Below are positions 1 through 7,033 of a stretch of DNA of 21,955 bases, one piece after another. Origin of the DNA: a virus. Under the pieces are notes generated by a model that was not told the origin of the DNA, made no database searches, and worked only from the letters and a program-made list of their open reading frames with translations. Position 1 is the first letter of the stretch. Every line of letters begins with the position of its first letter. Location of the stretch: IMG/VR virus record IMGVR_UViG_3300028844_006581, positions 1 to 21,955 of that record. One strand, written 5' to 3'. The translations under genes and the position numbers were made by a program.

Positions 1-1
1 T

Positions 2-928
2 AATGAAGTAATAAATGTACTCTTTGCAAGAAATGGTGATAAAGGCGCGCAAGGTATCCAAGGTATCCAAGGTCGTCAAGGTATCCAAGGAACCCAGGGT
101 CGTCAAGGTACTCAAGGTACTCAGGGGCGTCAAGGTATCCAAGGAATTCAAGGTATTCAAGGAACCCAGGGTACTCAAGGAACAACTGGCGCTCAAGGAA
201 CAACAGGCGAACAAGGTATTCAAGGTCGTCAGGGTATTCAAGGTACTCAAGGAACGACAGGCGAACAAGGTACACAAGGTACTCAAGGCCGTCAAGGTAT
301 CCAGGGAACCCAAGGTATCCAGGGAACCCAAGGTCGCCAAGGCACCCAAGGTACTCAAGGTCGCCAAGGTATCCAGGGAACACAAGGTACTCAAGGCCGT
401 CAAGGTACACAAGGTACTCAGGGGCGTCAAGGTATTCAAGGTACCACAGGTGCTCAAGGTACTCAAGGACGGCAAGGTATTCAAGGTTCTACTGGTCCTT
501 CTACAACAATTAATGCAACTGATGTTACCGATAATGATACGGTGTTCCCAGTATTTGTTACCGCAGCCGGATCAAATCAAACGGCTGAAGTAACAACAGG
601 GAAACTTTACTTTAATCCATCTACTGGTGATCTTTCAGCAACAAACTTTAACTCATTGTCGGATGCAACGTTTAAAGAAAACTTTGAACCGATTAATAAT
701 CCTTTCTCAATTCTTGAAAAAATTGATACATATAGCTTTGATTGGAAAGATAATAAAACAAAGAGTTATGGTGTGATTGCTCAGGAAATTGAAAAGATTA
801 TGCCAGAGCTTGTTAAAACAAATACATCAGGTTTCAAAACTGTTGCTTATACTCCGTTAGTCGCAATTCTTATTGATGCTATCAAGAGATTGAACAACGA
901 AGTTAATGACATAAAAAATACCAAGTAA
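2..928 (+). CDS. Collagen-like tail fibre/adhesin with S74 intramolecular chaperone (5'-truncated)
   Basis: The frame is open from the window edge, so the N-terminus and start codon are missing; 308 codons are visible. Residues 12-167 are 52 uninterrupted Gly-X-Y triplets, nearly all G-[I/T/R/A/E]-Q with a few G-T-T, expected to form a trimeric collagen-like rod. A short beta-rich linker follows (TVFPVFVTAAGSN, GKLYFNPSTGDLSATNF). The C-terminus begins at LSDATFKENF (conserved Ser at about residue 220) and continues with YSFDW, YGVIAQEIEKIMPELV, VAYTPLVAILIDAIK and a terminal coiled-coil-like helix. That is the peptidase S74/endosialidase chaperone pattern, which trimerises fibres and then usually cleaves itself off just before the conserved Ser. 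The protein would be a distal virion fibre contacting the host surface. It lies upstream of a glycan-modifying gene island. Receptor and exact fibre identity cannot be told. Confidence 0.88.
   Translation, partial: NEVINVLFARNGDKGAQGIQGIQGRQGIQGTQGRQGTQGTQGRQGIQGIQGIQGTQGTQGTTGAQGTTGEQGIQGRQGIQGTQGTTGEQGTQGTQGRQGIQGTQGIQGTQGRQGTQGTQGRQGIQGTQGTQGRQGTQGTQGRQGIQGTTGAQGTQGRQGIQGSTGPSTTINATDVTDNDTVFPVFVTAAGSNQTAEVTTGKLYFNPSTGDLSATNFNSLSDATFKENFEPINNPFSILEKIDTYSFDWKDNKTKSYGVIAQEIEKIMPELVKTNTSGFKTVAYTPLVAILIDAIKRLNNEVNDIKNTK
35..502 (+). repeat. Collagen-like 9-bp-periodic coding repeat (52 Gly-X-Y triplets)
   Basis: The DNA repeats in 9-base units of the type GGT-nnn-CAA, in frame with the fibre gene. 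Thr, Ile and Arg alternate at X, with Arg recurring every three to five triplets, especially in the second half; Gln fills nearly every Y. Lys occurs once (first triplet) and Pro once (last triplet). The periodicity keeps a second frame open (15-593), giving a low-complexity Lys/Val sequence that is an artefact. Near-identical units make this stretch prone to recombination and to assembly collapse. Confidence 0.93.
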
Positions 929-948
929 AATTGTTTGCTTAAATAGTT

Positions 949-956
949 TATAAATA
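949..956 (+). promoter_or_regulatory. T4-type late promoter box TATAAATA
   Basis: Exact TATAAATA preceded by T, in the 80-base gap between the fibre gene and the beta-propeller gene. T4 late promoters consist essentially of this box, recognised by the gp55 sigma factor. Transcription from it would serve the glycan island. The predicted start would fall in or beside the hairpin at 958-981. Confidence 0.72.
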
Positions 957-957
957 G

Positions 958-981
958 AAGGTTGGCGCATAAGCCAACCTT
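958..981 (+). terminator. Perfect 9-bp hairpin after the fibre gene (possible terminator or 5'-UTR stem-loop)
   Basis: AAGGTTGGC, a six-base loop GCATAA, then GCCAACCTT: a perfect 9-bp inverted repeat. Only three T residues end the right arm and run on, so it is a weak intrinsic terminator by U-tract. It lies directly after the late box at 949-956, so RNA from that promoter would begin in or near the left arm. It could end fibre transcription, or shape the 5' end of the downstream mRNA. Confidence 0.55.
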
Positions 982-1008
982 TACAATGAATTATGGAGTG
1001 AATATATC

Positions 1009-2082
1009 ATGTCTTTTTTTGAAGTCACCAAAGACGGTGCAGAAGTAGAAAACACCTACAGTTATACAAACGATGACAGCTTTGCTAAACTTGTTCTTAG
1101 CGAAGGTGGCGACATACATCCGCTTATTATTCCATCAGAACTTACAAATGGCACTGGAATAATGAATCCTTCTATTCTTGAATATAATGGAAAGCTTATT
1201 GTAAATATACGTCATGTTAACTATACTTTCTATCATTCAGAAAAGAAACTATTTCAACATCCTTGGGGTCCATTAACGTATCTTCATCCTGAAAACGATA
1301 TGCACCTAAGAACAGCAAATTATATCTGTCAAATGGATGACTCATTCAATATATCTAAATATAACAAAATAGATACGACCAAGTTTGATACTTACAGCCC
1401 AATGTGGGAGTTCGTTGGTCTTGAAGACGCGCGGCTCATGGAATGGAACGGAAAACTATTTACATCAGGTGTAAGACGTGATACTACTACGAACGGCGAA
1501 GGCCGTATGGAATTATGTGAAATAGAGATACAAGATGACGCAGTTGTTGAAGTATCAAGATGGCGAATACACCCACCCCAAAACCGTAATTCATATTGTG
1601 AAAAGAATTGGATGCCAGTTGTAGATCAACCTTACACATACGTAAAATGGTGTAACCCAGTTGAAGTTGTTAAAGTAGACGAGCAACCAACAGAGGAGAT
1701 GGTATTTAACTCGCATCTCGTAGATTCAAAAACAACATTTCTTGGCGACAAAACTTACTTTTCATCAAAAGATCCTCGTGGTGGATCTCAGATAATTCCA
1801 TTTGACGATCATTATATCGCTCTTACACACGAGGTTGATTTATTTAAAAGCGAGGTTGGAAGGAAAGATGGTGTTTATCGCCACAGATTTGTTGTGTGGG
1901 ATAAAGATTGGAAAGTTGTAAGGTATACTAATGATTTTTCTTTAATGAATGGCCATACTGAATTTTGTTGTGGAATATGTAATTACAAAGGTAAAGTTTT
2001 AATCACCTTTGGTTTTCAGGATAATGCTGCATATATACTTGAAGTAAACCCTGATACAATTCGTAGAATAGTTGGATTATAA
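1009..2082 (+). CDS. Predicted beta-propeller glycosidase/phosphorylase-like protein (GH130/GH43-type fold)
   Basis: 357 residues, ATG start with GGAG ten bases upstream. Repeated short blade-like motifs fit a five-bladed propeller: NPSILEYNGKLIVNIRHVNY (53-72), GLEDARLMEWNGKLFTSGVR (137-156), EKNWMPV (198-204), RGGSQIIPF (257-265), YRHRFVVWD (290-298) and FGFQDNAAYILEV (334-346). The NPS, ED-[AP]-R and KNW-P signatures recall GH130 mannoside phosphorylases and relatives, where acidic residues on blades form the sugar site. There is no signal peptide, so it probably acts in the infected-cell cytoplasm or on virion glycan. It is first in a five-gene same-strand cluster with glycosyltransferases and methyltransferases, which supports a carbohydrate role. 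The family placement is from motif memory; catalytic activity is unproven, and a non-catalytic glycan-binding propeller is possible. Confidence 0.55.
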   Translation: MSFFEVTKDGAEVENTYSYTNDDSFAKLVLSEGGDIHPLIIPSELTNGTGIMNPSILEYNGKLIVNIRHVNYTFYHSEKKLFQHPWGPLTYLHPENDMHLRTANYICQMDDSFNISKYNKIDTTKFDTYSPMWEFVGLEDARLMEWNGKLFTSGVRRDTTTNGEGRMELCEIEIQDDAVVEVSRWRIHPPQNRNSYCEKNWMPVVDQPYTYVKWCNPVEVVKVDEQPTEEMVFNSHLVDSKTTFLGDKTYFSSKDPRGGSQIIPFDDHYIALTHEVDLFKSEVGRKDGVYRHRFVVWDKDWKVVRYTNDFSLMNGHTEFCCGICNYKGKVLITFGFQDNAAYILEVNPDTIRRIVGL

Positions 2083-2092
2083 GGAATAGAAT

Positions 2093-3949
2093 ATGAAAAG
2101 ACATGATATAATTCAAACTCTTATTAATAAGATTAATGCAAAAGACTATCTTGAAGTTGGCATATCTAATGGAGAAACATATAAAAGAATTAATTGCGAA
2201 AATAAAGTAGGTGTAGATCCAGAGCCGCTTGCAAAAGCAAAGTACACACTAACCTCAGACGAATTCTTTAAACAAAATAAACAAACGTTTGATGTAATAT
2301 TTTTAGACGGGCTTCATCATTCGGAACAACTTGAAAAAGACATTAATAACTCTTTAAAAATTCTTAATGAAGGTGGATATATTGTATGTCATGATTTAAA
2401 TCCAATTGAAGAGTCTCACCAAATAAGACCATATGTAACAGGATTATGGAACGGTGATGTATGGAAAGCATTTACGAATTTTAGATCCAAAAGATCAGAT
2501 CTACGAATGTTTACTATTGACACGGATCATGGATGTGGTATAATAACCGAAGGAACACAAGAAACAATTGGTGTTGATAAAAAAGGTTTAACTTTTCATA
2601 ACTTTGATGTTCATCGTAAAGAATGGCTTAACCTTATATCTACAGAAGAATTTCAACAAGAGTTTGGAAAAAATGATTTAAAGTCAATGTTAAAGGCTTA
2701 TATTAAAGAACCTAATAATCCCATATCAAATTGGAATTTGGCATTACATTATGACGATATAGGACAAACCGCAACAGCCGTTTCGTTTTATCTTAGAACA
2801 GCGGAAAGAACAGAAGATGATTTAATTAAGTATGAAGCCTTAATAAAAGCTGCTCATTGTTTTGAAAAACAAGGAACTCGAAGATTTACAGTTAAGAATA
2901 TAATGAAGCATGCAATTACAGTTCAGCCATTAAGACCTGAAGGATATTATACTTTAAGTCGCGCAGTTGAAACTGCAGAGGACGACGATGGTAGGTGGTT
3001 CGACGCTTATACAATGGCGTCAATAGGATTATCGGTATTCTCTCCTAAAACAACTGTACCGTTGTCTACAAAGGTAGATTATCCCAATAAAATATATGCG
3101 TTAATGTATCAGAAGGCTCATGCCGCCTGGCATTGTGGGTTAGGAGAAGAGGCTAGGTCTATATTCCTTGACTTACATACTAATCATAAAATGAATGATG
3201 AGTTCAAGAAAAAAGTATATGATAACCTTGTTAATTTAAATGCATTTTCATCTCCGAGTTTGACGTTGTATGATAAAAGTAAACACGATAAGTTAAAAAT
3301 TCCGTTTGACGGTTCCGAGAATATAGAACGAAATTATTCAGAAGCTTATCAAGATATGTTTGTTCTTACTTTACTTAATGGCAAAAAGAATGGGTCGTAT
3401 GTTGAAATCGGCTCAGGACATCCTTCATATGGGAACAATACGTTTCTTCTTGAAAAAGAATTTGGTTGGAATGGTGTATCTTTAGATATAAGTGAAGAGT
3501 TTATTAGCGCCCATAATAATGAAAGAAATCATACAGCAGTTCTTAAAGATGCGACAGCTGTCAATTACGAGTCTTTCCTAAAAGGTCTTGGTTTTGATGA
3601 AGAAATAGATTATCTTCAAATTGATTGTGATCCACCTAGTGTTAGTTTTCAAGCATTAATATCAATTCCTTTTGAAACACGCAAGTTTGGAGTCATTACA
3701 TTCGAGCATGATCATTATGCAGATCCGCATGGTGGATGGAGGGAAAAGGCAAGGAGATATTTGAGTTCTTACGGATATGAACTATTTGCAAGCAACATAT
3801 CGCCTGATAAAAATCGACCATACGAAGATTGGTTTATTCATCCTGATATTATAAATATGAATAGAGTTCATTCTTTACTAAATGTAAATAAAGATACTAA
3901 GTGTGCTGAAGATTATATAATGGGTAACTTGGATGACGAAAATACTTAA
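2093..3949 (+). CDS. Two-headed methyltransferase: N-terminal class I SAM MTase, helical/TPR-like middle, C-terminal FkbM-like MTase
   Basis: 618 residues, 10 bases after the preceding stop. Residues 1 to about 150 carry a class I SAM methyltransferase pattern: motif I YLEVGISNGETY (19-30), acidic VDPE (41-44), DVIFLDGLHH (67-76) and LNEGGYIVCHDLNP (91-104). This resembles the Methyltransf_24 type found in sugar biosynthesis clusters. Residues about 200-380 are helical with TPR-like stretches (NWNLALHYDDIGQTATAVSF, ALIKAAHCFEKQG). Residues about 414-590 look like an FkbM-family MTase: YSEAYQDMFVLTLLNG (415-430), YVEIGSGHPSYGNNTFLLEK (436-455), LQIDCDPPS (508-516) and FGVITFEHDHY (532-542). 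The likely role is O-methylation of a glycan or glycosylated protein. The 3' end overlaps the next gene by 17 bases, implying translational coupling. Substrate is unknown. Confidence 0.72.
   Translation: MKRHDIIQTLINKINAKDYLEVGISNGETYKRINCENKVGVDPEPLAKAKYTLTSDEFFKQNKQTFDVIFLDGLHHSEQLEKDINNSLKILNEGGYIVCHDLNPIEESHQIRPYVTGLWNGDVWKAFTNFRSKRSDLRMFTIDTDHGCGIITEGTQETIGVDKKGLTFHNFDVHRKEWLNLISTEEFQQEFGKNDLKSMLKAYIKEPNNPISNWNLALHYDDIGQTATAVSFYLRTAERTEDDLIKYEALIKAAHCFEKQGTRRFTVKNIMKHAITVQPLRPEGYYTLSRAVETAEDDDGRWFDAYTMASIGLSVFSPKTTVPLSTKVDYPNKIYALMYQKAHAAWHCGLGEEARSIFLDLHTNHKMNDEFKKKVYDNLVNLNAFSSPSLTLYDKSKHDKLKIPFDGSENIERNYSEAYQDMFVLTLLNGKKNGSYVEIGSGHPSYGNNTFLLEKEFGWNGVSLDISEEFISAHNNERNHTAVLKDATAVNYESFLKGLGFDEEIDYLQIDCDPPSVSFQALISIPFETRKFGVITFEHDHYADPHGGWREKARRYLSSYGYELFASNISPDKNRPYEDWFIHPDIINMNRVHSLLNVNKDTKCAEDYIMGNLDDENT
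3850..3857 (+). promoter_or_regulatory. Possible internal late promoter box TATAAATA
   Basis: Exact TATAAATA preceded by T, inside the end of the double-methyltransferase gene, where it encodes part of Asp-Ile-Ile-Asn-Met. It lies 76 bases upstream of the glycosyltransferase start and could give it a private late transcript. It may equally be chance in AT-rich coding DNA; unlike the other boxes it is not intergenic. Confidence 0.3.
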
Positions 3950-5513
3950 AGATTTTCCTACTGTATATTATCTGTCTTTACCTGAATCAAAAAAGAGACA
4001 GAAAGATTTAGAAAAACAATTTACCGAGCGCGGAATATCTTTTCGTATGATAGAAGGATATGACGGCCGTGATGTGGATATTCGAGATCAAGTAACTATA
4101 AATGGCCCGTTCACTTCAAGAACTAATGTATCTTCTGAAGTTATTTCAGTAGGAATATCTCACATTAATATGATACGCCGTTGGTATGAAGATACTGATG
4201 AGCCGTATGCATTCTTTTGTGAAGATGATATAAACTTTTCTCTAACCGATTATTGGAACTTTACCGCTAAAGATATTTTAGATGCTCTTCCTGTTGGGTG
4301 GAAAGCTTTACAAATGTCGCTGATAAAAGAAGATCCTATAACGTGGAGTGATATGATAATGCGCAAAAAGCGATGGGATGATTGGTCGTGTTGTGCATAT
4401 ATAATAACAAGAGAGTGGGCAGAAGAAATATGTAATGATTTTTACGATAAAGAAACAGACGCGTATAATTTAACTATAAAAAAGACCTGGCATCATCCAC
4501 TCCCGGAAAATCTTATATACCCACATGACTATAGAAACGTATTTGTATTTCCGTTTTTCACTGAAAATAGAAATCATAAAACTACTCTAAACAGAGTTAA
4601 CAGTTTTGGTGAAAATGACGAATTTTATAAAGTAGAAAAAATACAAAATCAAAGTAGTAAGTTTATCACTGAGTGGTGGAAGAATTCAGGACAAAATATT
4701 AATATAAAGGAGTTAGTAAATATAATGGAAAAAATACCTGTGATTGGTGCTCCAGTCGTAAATAGTACACATTGGATTTCAAGACTTATTATGAGTGTTG
4801 ATTATCCTGTTGAAAATTTCGTTATTATTAATAATAACGGTAGAGGTGAGATTGATGATGAGCTAGATCGTTTATCTCAAATGAATCATAAATATATTGA
4901 TAAGATAAAAGTTGTGCATATGCCGGCAAATGTTGGTTGTGCCGGTGCTTGGAACCTTATTATTAAATGTTATATGCTAGCTCCTTATTGGATTATTGCA
5001 AACGATGATGTTGCGTTTGGGCCAGGACTATTAAAAGAAATGGTAGATACGATTAACGAAGATCCTGTCATCGGAATGGTACATCCTAATAAAGGGGATT
5101 TTGGCATTGGTGCCTGGGACTTATTTCTTATACGAGAAAACGTTGTAAAAATATTTGGACTATTTGATGAAAATACTTATCCTGCATATTGTGAAGACGC
5201 AGACTATATTATGAGAATGCAACATAGACAAATACGTAAAGTTGTTGGCTGTAAGAATAACTATTTGCACGGCGATGCAGATAGCACAATGTATTATAAA
5301 AATGGCAGTCAAACTGAAAAGAATGAAGAAGGTCTAAAAGAAAAGATGGACCATGCGAATAATTTAAATATCGAATATCTTACAAAAAAATGGGGTCCTG
5401 GGTGGAGAACATTATCACCAAACAGAAACATATTTGAAGATGAAGAGGAACTACCGGTCTCATTAACAACTTGGGATCTTGACTTTGTAAGACAAAAATA
5501 CACGGGGTTTTAA
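3933..5513 (+). CDS. Bifunctional glycosyltransferase: GT25-like N-terminal domain fused to GT2-like C-terminal domain
   Basis: 526 residues. The N-terminal half (about 9-220) fits GT25, the LPS/collagen galactosyltransferase family: VYYLSLPESKKRQKDLEKQF (11-30), MIEGYDGRD (39-47), VGISHINMIRRWYE (73-86), acidic FFCEDDINF (94-102) and an aromatic late segment. The C-terminal half (about 267-500) fits GT2: IPVIGAPVVNST (268-279), NFVIINNNGRG (295-305), ANVGCAGAWNLII (332-344), the DXD-like WIIANDDV (353-360) and YPAYCEDADYIMRMQ (416-430). Both domains would transfer sugar from nucleotide-sugar donors in the cytoplasm. The start overlaps the previous gene by 17 bases. At the domain joint an in-frame ATG (4725) follows AAGGAG (4707-4712), so the GT2 half might also be made alone. 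Acceptor could be fibre, other virion protein, or host envelope glycan. Confidence 0.75.
   Translation: MTKILKDFPTVYYLSLPESKKRQKDLEKQFTERGISFRMIEGYDGRDVDIRDQVTINGPFTSRTNVSSEVISVGISHINMIRRWYEDTDEPYAFFCEDDINFSLTDYWNFTAKDILDALPVGWKALQMSLIKEDPITWSDMIMRKKRWDDWSCCAYIITREWAEEICNDFYDKETDAYNLTIKKTWHHPLPENLIYPHDYRNVFVFPFFTENRNHKTTLNRVNSFGENDEFYKVEKIQNQSSKFITEWWKNSGQNINIKELVNIMEKIPVIGAPVVNSTHWISRLIMSVDYPVENFVIINNNGRGEIDDELDRLSQMNHKYIDKIKVVHMPANVGCAGAWNLIIKCYMLAPYWIIANDDVAFGPGLLKEMVDTINEDPVIGMVHPNKGDFGIGAWDLFLIRENVVKIFGLFDENTYPAYCEDADYIMRMQHRQIRKVVGCKNNYLHGDADSTMYYKNGSQTEKNEEGLKEKMDHANNLNIEYLTKKWGPGWRTLSPNRNIFEDEEELPVSLTTWDLDFVRQKYTGF
4707..4727 (+). promoter_or_regulatory. Candidate internal ribosome-binding site and start codon at the GT25/GT2 junction
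   Basis: AAGGAG at 4707-4712 is followed, after a 12-base spacer, by an in-frame ATG at 4725-4727 (Met265). Met265 lies directly before the first strand of the GT2 domain. The spacer is longer than ideal, so initiation may be weak, or this may be a relic of two formerly separate genes. Confidence 0.35.
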
Positions 5514-5516
5514 AAA

Positions 5517-6212
5517 ATGAAAAATTGGTTTATAGGTGATGAACAAACATCAAATGAATTAGAAACAGACGGCAATGAAAATCCAGGATTAAATCTTCGT
5601 GTTAATCCTGATCTTCAAAAAAATAGAAGGGCGGTTATAGTTGATAATTTCTACGAGGATCCATACGCAATTCGTGAGTACGCAATGCAACAAGAGTTTC
5701 ACGATGACGATGGATATATCGGAAAAAGAACAAGGACTCAACATTTATTCCCAGGTCTAAAGGAAATATTTGAAAATCTAATAGGTGAAAAAATATCAGA
5801 ATGGGAAAGCTATGGAATGAATGGGCGATTTCAACACAATGTTGCCGGCGAAAAAGTAGTATACCATTGTGACCAACAACGCTGGGCTGGTATGATATAT
5901 CTTACGCCTGATGCCCCACCTGAGTGTGGTACTTCTACATTTATGCATAAAGAAACACGCATCCATCATAACACCCAAATCAATTGGGAACAAGGAGATG
6001 GTATGAAGGTATTTAATCAAAAGACATTTCTTGATAGAACACCGTATCAGCCAGTAGATGTATTTGGAAACGTATTTAATCGTCTTGTTTTATTTGATGG
6101 CGGTTGTATTCATGCCGCGTCTGAATACTTTGGTAGTGATATTGATGATTGTCGAATGTGGCAAATGTTTTTCTTTGATGGTGAAGAATCTAATATTCAT
6201 ATGGGATCTTAA
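5517..6212 (+). CDS. DUF6445-like 2-oxoglutarate/Fe(II)-dependent oxygenase fold protein
   Basis: 231 residues, three bases after the preceding stop, with GGGG upstream of the ATG. VIVDNFYEDPYAIREYAMQ (40-58) is the usual opening of DUF6445-type proteins. The double-stranded beta-helix core follows, with an apparent iron-binding facial triad: H117 and D119 in YHCDQQRWAGMIYLTPDAP, then H199 in GGCIHAASEYFG. R213 (CRMWQMFFF) sits where 2OG-binding basic residues occur. GTSTFMHK (138-145) is another family hallmark. Such enzymes hydroxylate or otherwise oxidise a substrate using O2, 2-oxoglutarate and Fe(II). Inside this cluster the substrate could be a sugar or a side chain on a virion protein. 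There is no signal peptide. Fold assignment is fairly secure; the reaction is not. Confidence 0.7.
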   Translation: MKNWFIGDEQTSNELETDGNENPGLNLRVNPDLQKNRRAVIVDNFYEDPYAIREYAMQQEFHDDDGYIGKRTRTQHLFPGLKEIFENLIGEKISEWESYGMNGRFQHNVAGEKVVYHCDQQRWAGMIYLTPDAPPECGTSTFMHKETRIHHNTQINWEQGDGMKVFNQKTFLDRTPYQPVDVFGNVFNRLVLFDGGCIHAASEYFGSDIDDCRMWQMFFFDGEESNIHMGS

Positions 6213-6215
6213 GTT

Positions 6216-6983
6216 ATGAAAATAGTATTAGTAACCGGGGGATTTGACCCGCTTCACAGTGGTCACATTGCGTATTTCAAGGAAGCAAAAAAGCTAGGTG
6301 ATAAACTTGTGGTTGGTGTTAATTCTGACGATTGGTTAACACGTAAAAAAGAAAGACCTTTTATGCCCTTTACGGAAAGATCAAACATTATTCGTGAACT
6401 GTCTTGTGTTGATGAAGTGTTTGGTTTTGACGATAAAGATAATACTGCGGTTGGCGCTCTTTGGAAAATGGTGGAAGAATATCCAGACTGTAAGATCATT
6501 TTTGCAAATGGCGGCGATCGCAAAAAAGGCACCACTCCTGAAGTTGAGTATGCAAAATTACTAAGTAAAGATGTTGAATTTGCATTTGGTGTTGGCGGTG
6601 AAGATAAAAAGAATAGTAGTAGCTGGATCCTTAAAAATTGGGAAAAGCCTACGACACAAAGAGCCTGGGGAAAATATACTATTCTTGATAAAAACAATAA
6701 TTGGCAAGTAAAAGAACTCGCATTTGATATTGATAAATCATTAAGTGACCAACGCCATTTTATTCGTAGTGAACATTGGCATGTAGTTCAAGGTGATATT
6801 AAAATGGATCTTGAATATGAAAATGGAGACAGGATTTCAAGGACATATCATACTGGTGATAGTATAGATATCCCATCATGGACTTGGCATAAAGCAACAA
6901 ATGTTGGTATTAAAGAAGCAAAAGTAATTGAAGTATGGATGGGCGCACGTCTTTCTGAAGATGATATTGAGCGGCGAGATTGA
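6216..6983 (+). CDS. Fusion of cytidylyltransferase-like nucleotidyltransferase and type II phosphomannose-isomerase-like cupin
   Basis: 255 residues. Residues 1 to about 140 are a HxGH-superfamily nucleotidyltransferase: VTGGFDPLHSGHIAYFKEAK (6-25) with H14 and H17, VVGVNSDDW (32-40), FANGGDR (96-102) and SSSWIL (134-139). The closest named relatives would be glycerol-3-phosphate cytidylyltransferase and the RfaE/HldE adenylyltransferase domain. Residues about 147-255 are a cupin matching the type II PMI C-terminal domain: TQRAWGKYTIL (147-157), SLSDQRHFIRSEHWHVVQGD (175-194) with metal-ligand candidates H181, H187 and H189, IPSWTWHKATN (219-229), and the terminal SEDDIERRD signature. Together they suggest isomerising a sugar phosphate and activating it with a nucleotide for the neighbouring glycosyltransferases. 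The usual partner of this cupin is a GT-A-fold guanylyltransferase (ManC), so this pairing is unusual. Confidence 0.75.
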   Translation: MKIVLVTGGFDPLHSGHIAYFKEAKKLGDKLVVGVNSDDWLTRKKERPFMPFTERSNIIRELSCVDEVFGFDDKDNTAVGALWKMVEEYPDCKIIFANGGDRKKGTTPEVEYAKLLSKDVEFAFGVGGEDKKNSSSWILKNWEKPTTQRAWGKYTILDKNNNWQVKELAFDIDKSLSDQRHFIRSEHWHVVQGDIKMDLEYENGDRISRTYHTGDSIDIPSWTWHKATNVGIKEAKVIEVWMGARLSEDDIERRD

Positions 6984-7000
6984 AGAGGTATTCTTGCTTT

Positions 7001-7008
7001 TATAAATA
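7001..7008 (+). promoter_or_regulatory. T4-type late promoter box TATAAATA before gp13
   Basis: Exact TATAAATA 25 bases upstream of the gp13 ATG. It sits within a near-perfect palindrome, TTGCTTTTAT-AA-ATAATAGCAA (6994-7015, one mismatch). It is likely to drive the gp13-gp17 unit, since no other box occurs before gp18. Confidence 0.72.
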
Positions 7009-7033
7009 ATAGCAAAAAGTAGGGTATTATCTC

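Noticed and set aside
15-593. 192-codon open frame with ATG over the collagen region, rich in Lys and Val
   Set aside because: It is the shifted reading of the 9-base collagen repeat. The true frame gives Gly-X-Y and continues into the S74 chaperone.
6263-6697. 144-codon minus-strand open frame
   Set aside because: It is antisense to the nucleotidyltransferase-cupin gene, which has clear family motifs; the minus-strand product shows none.
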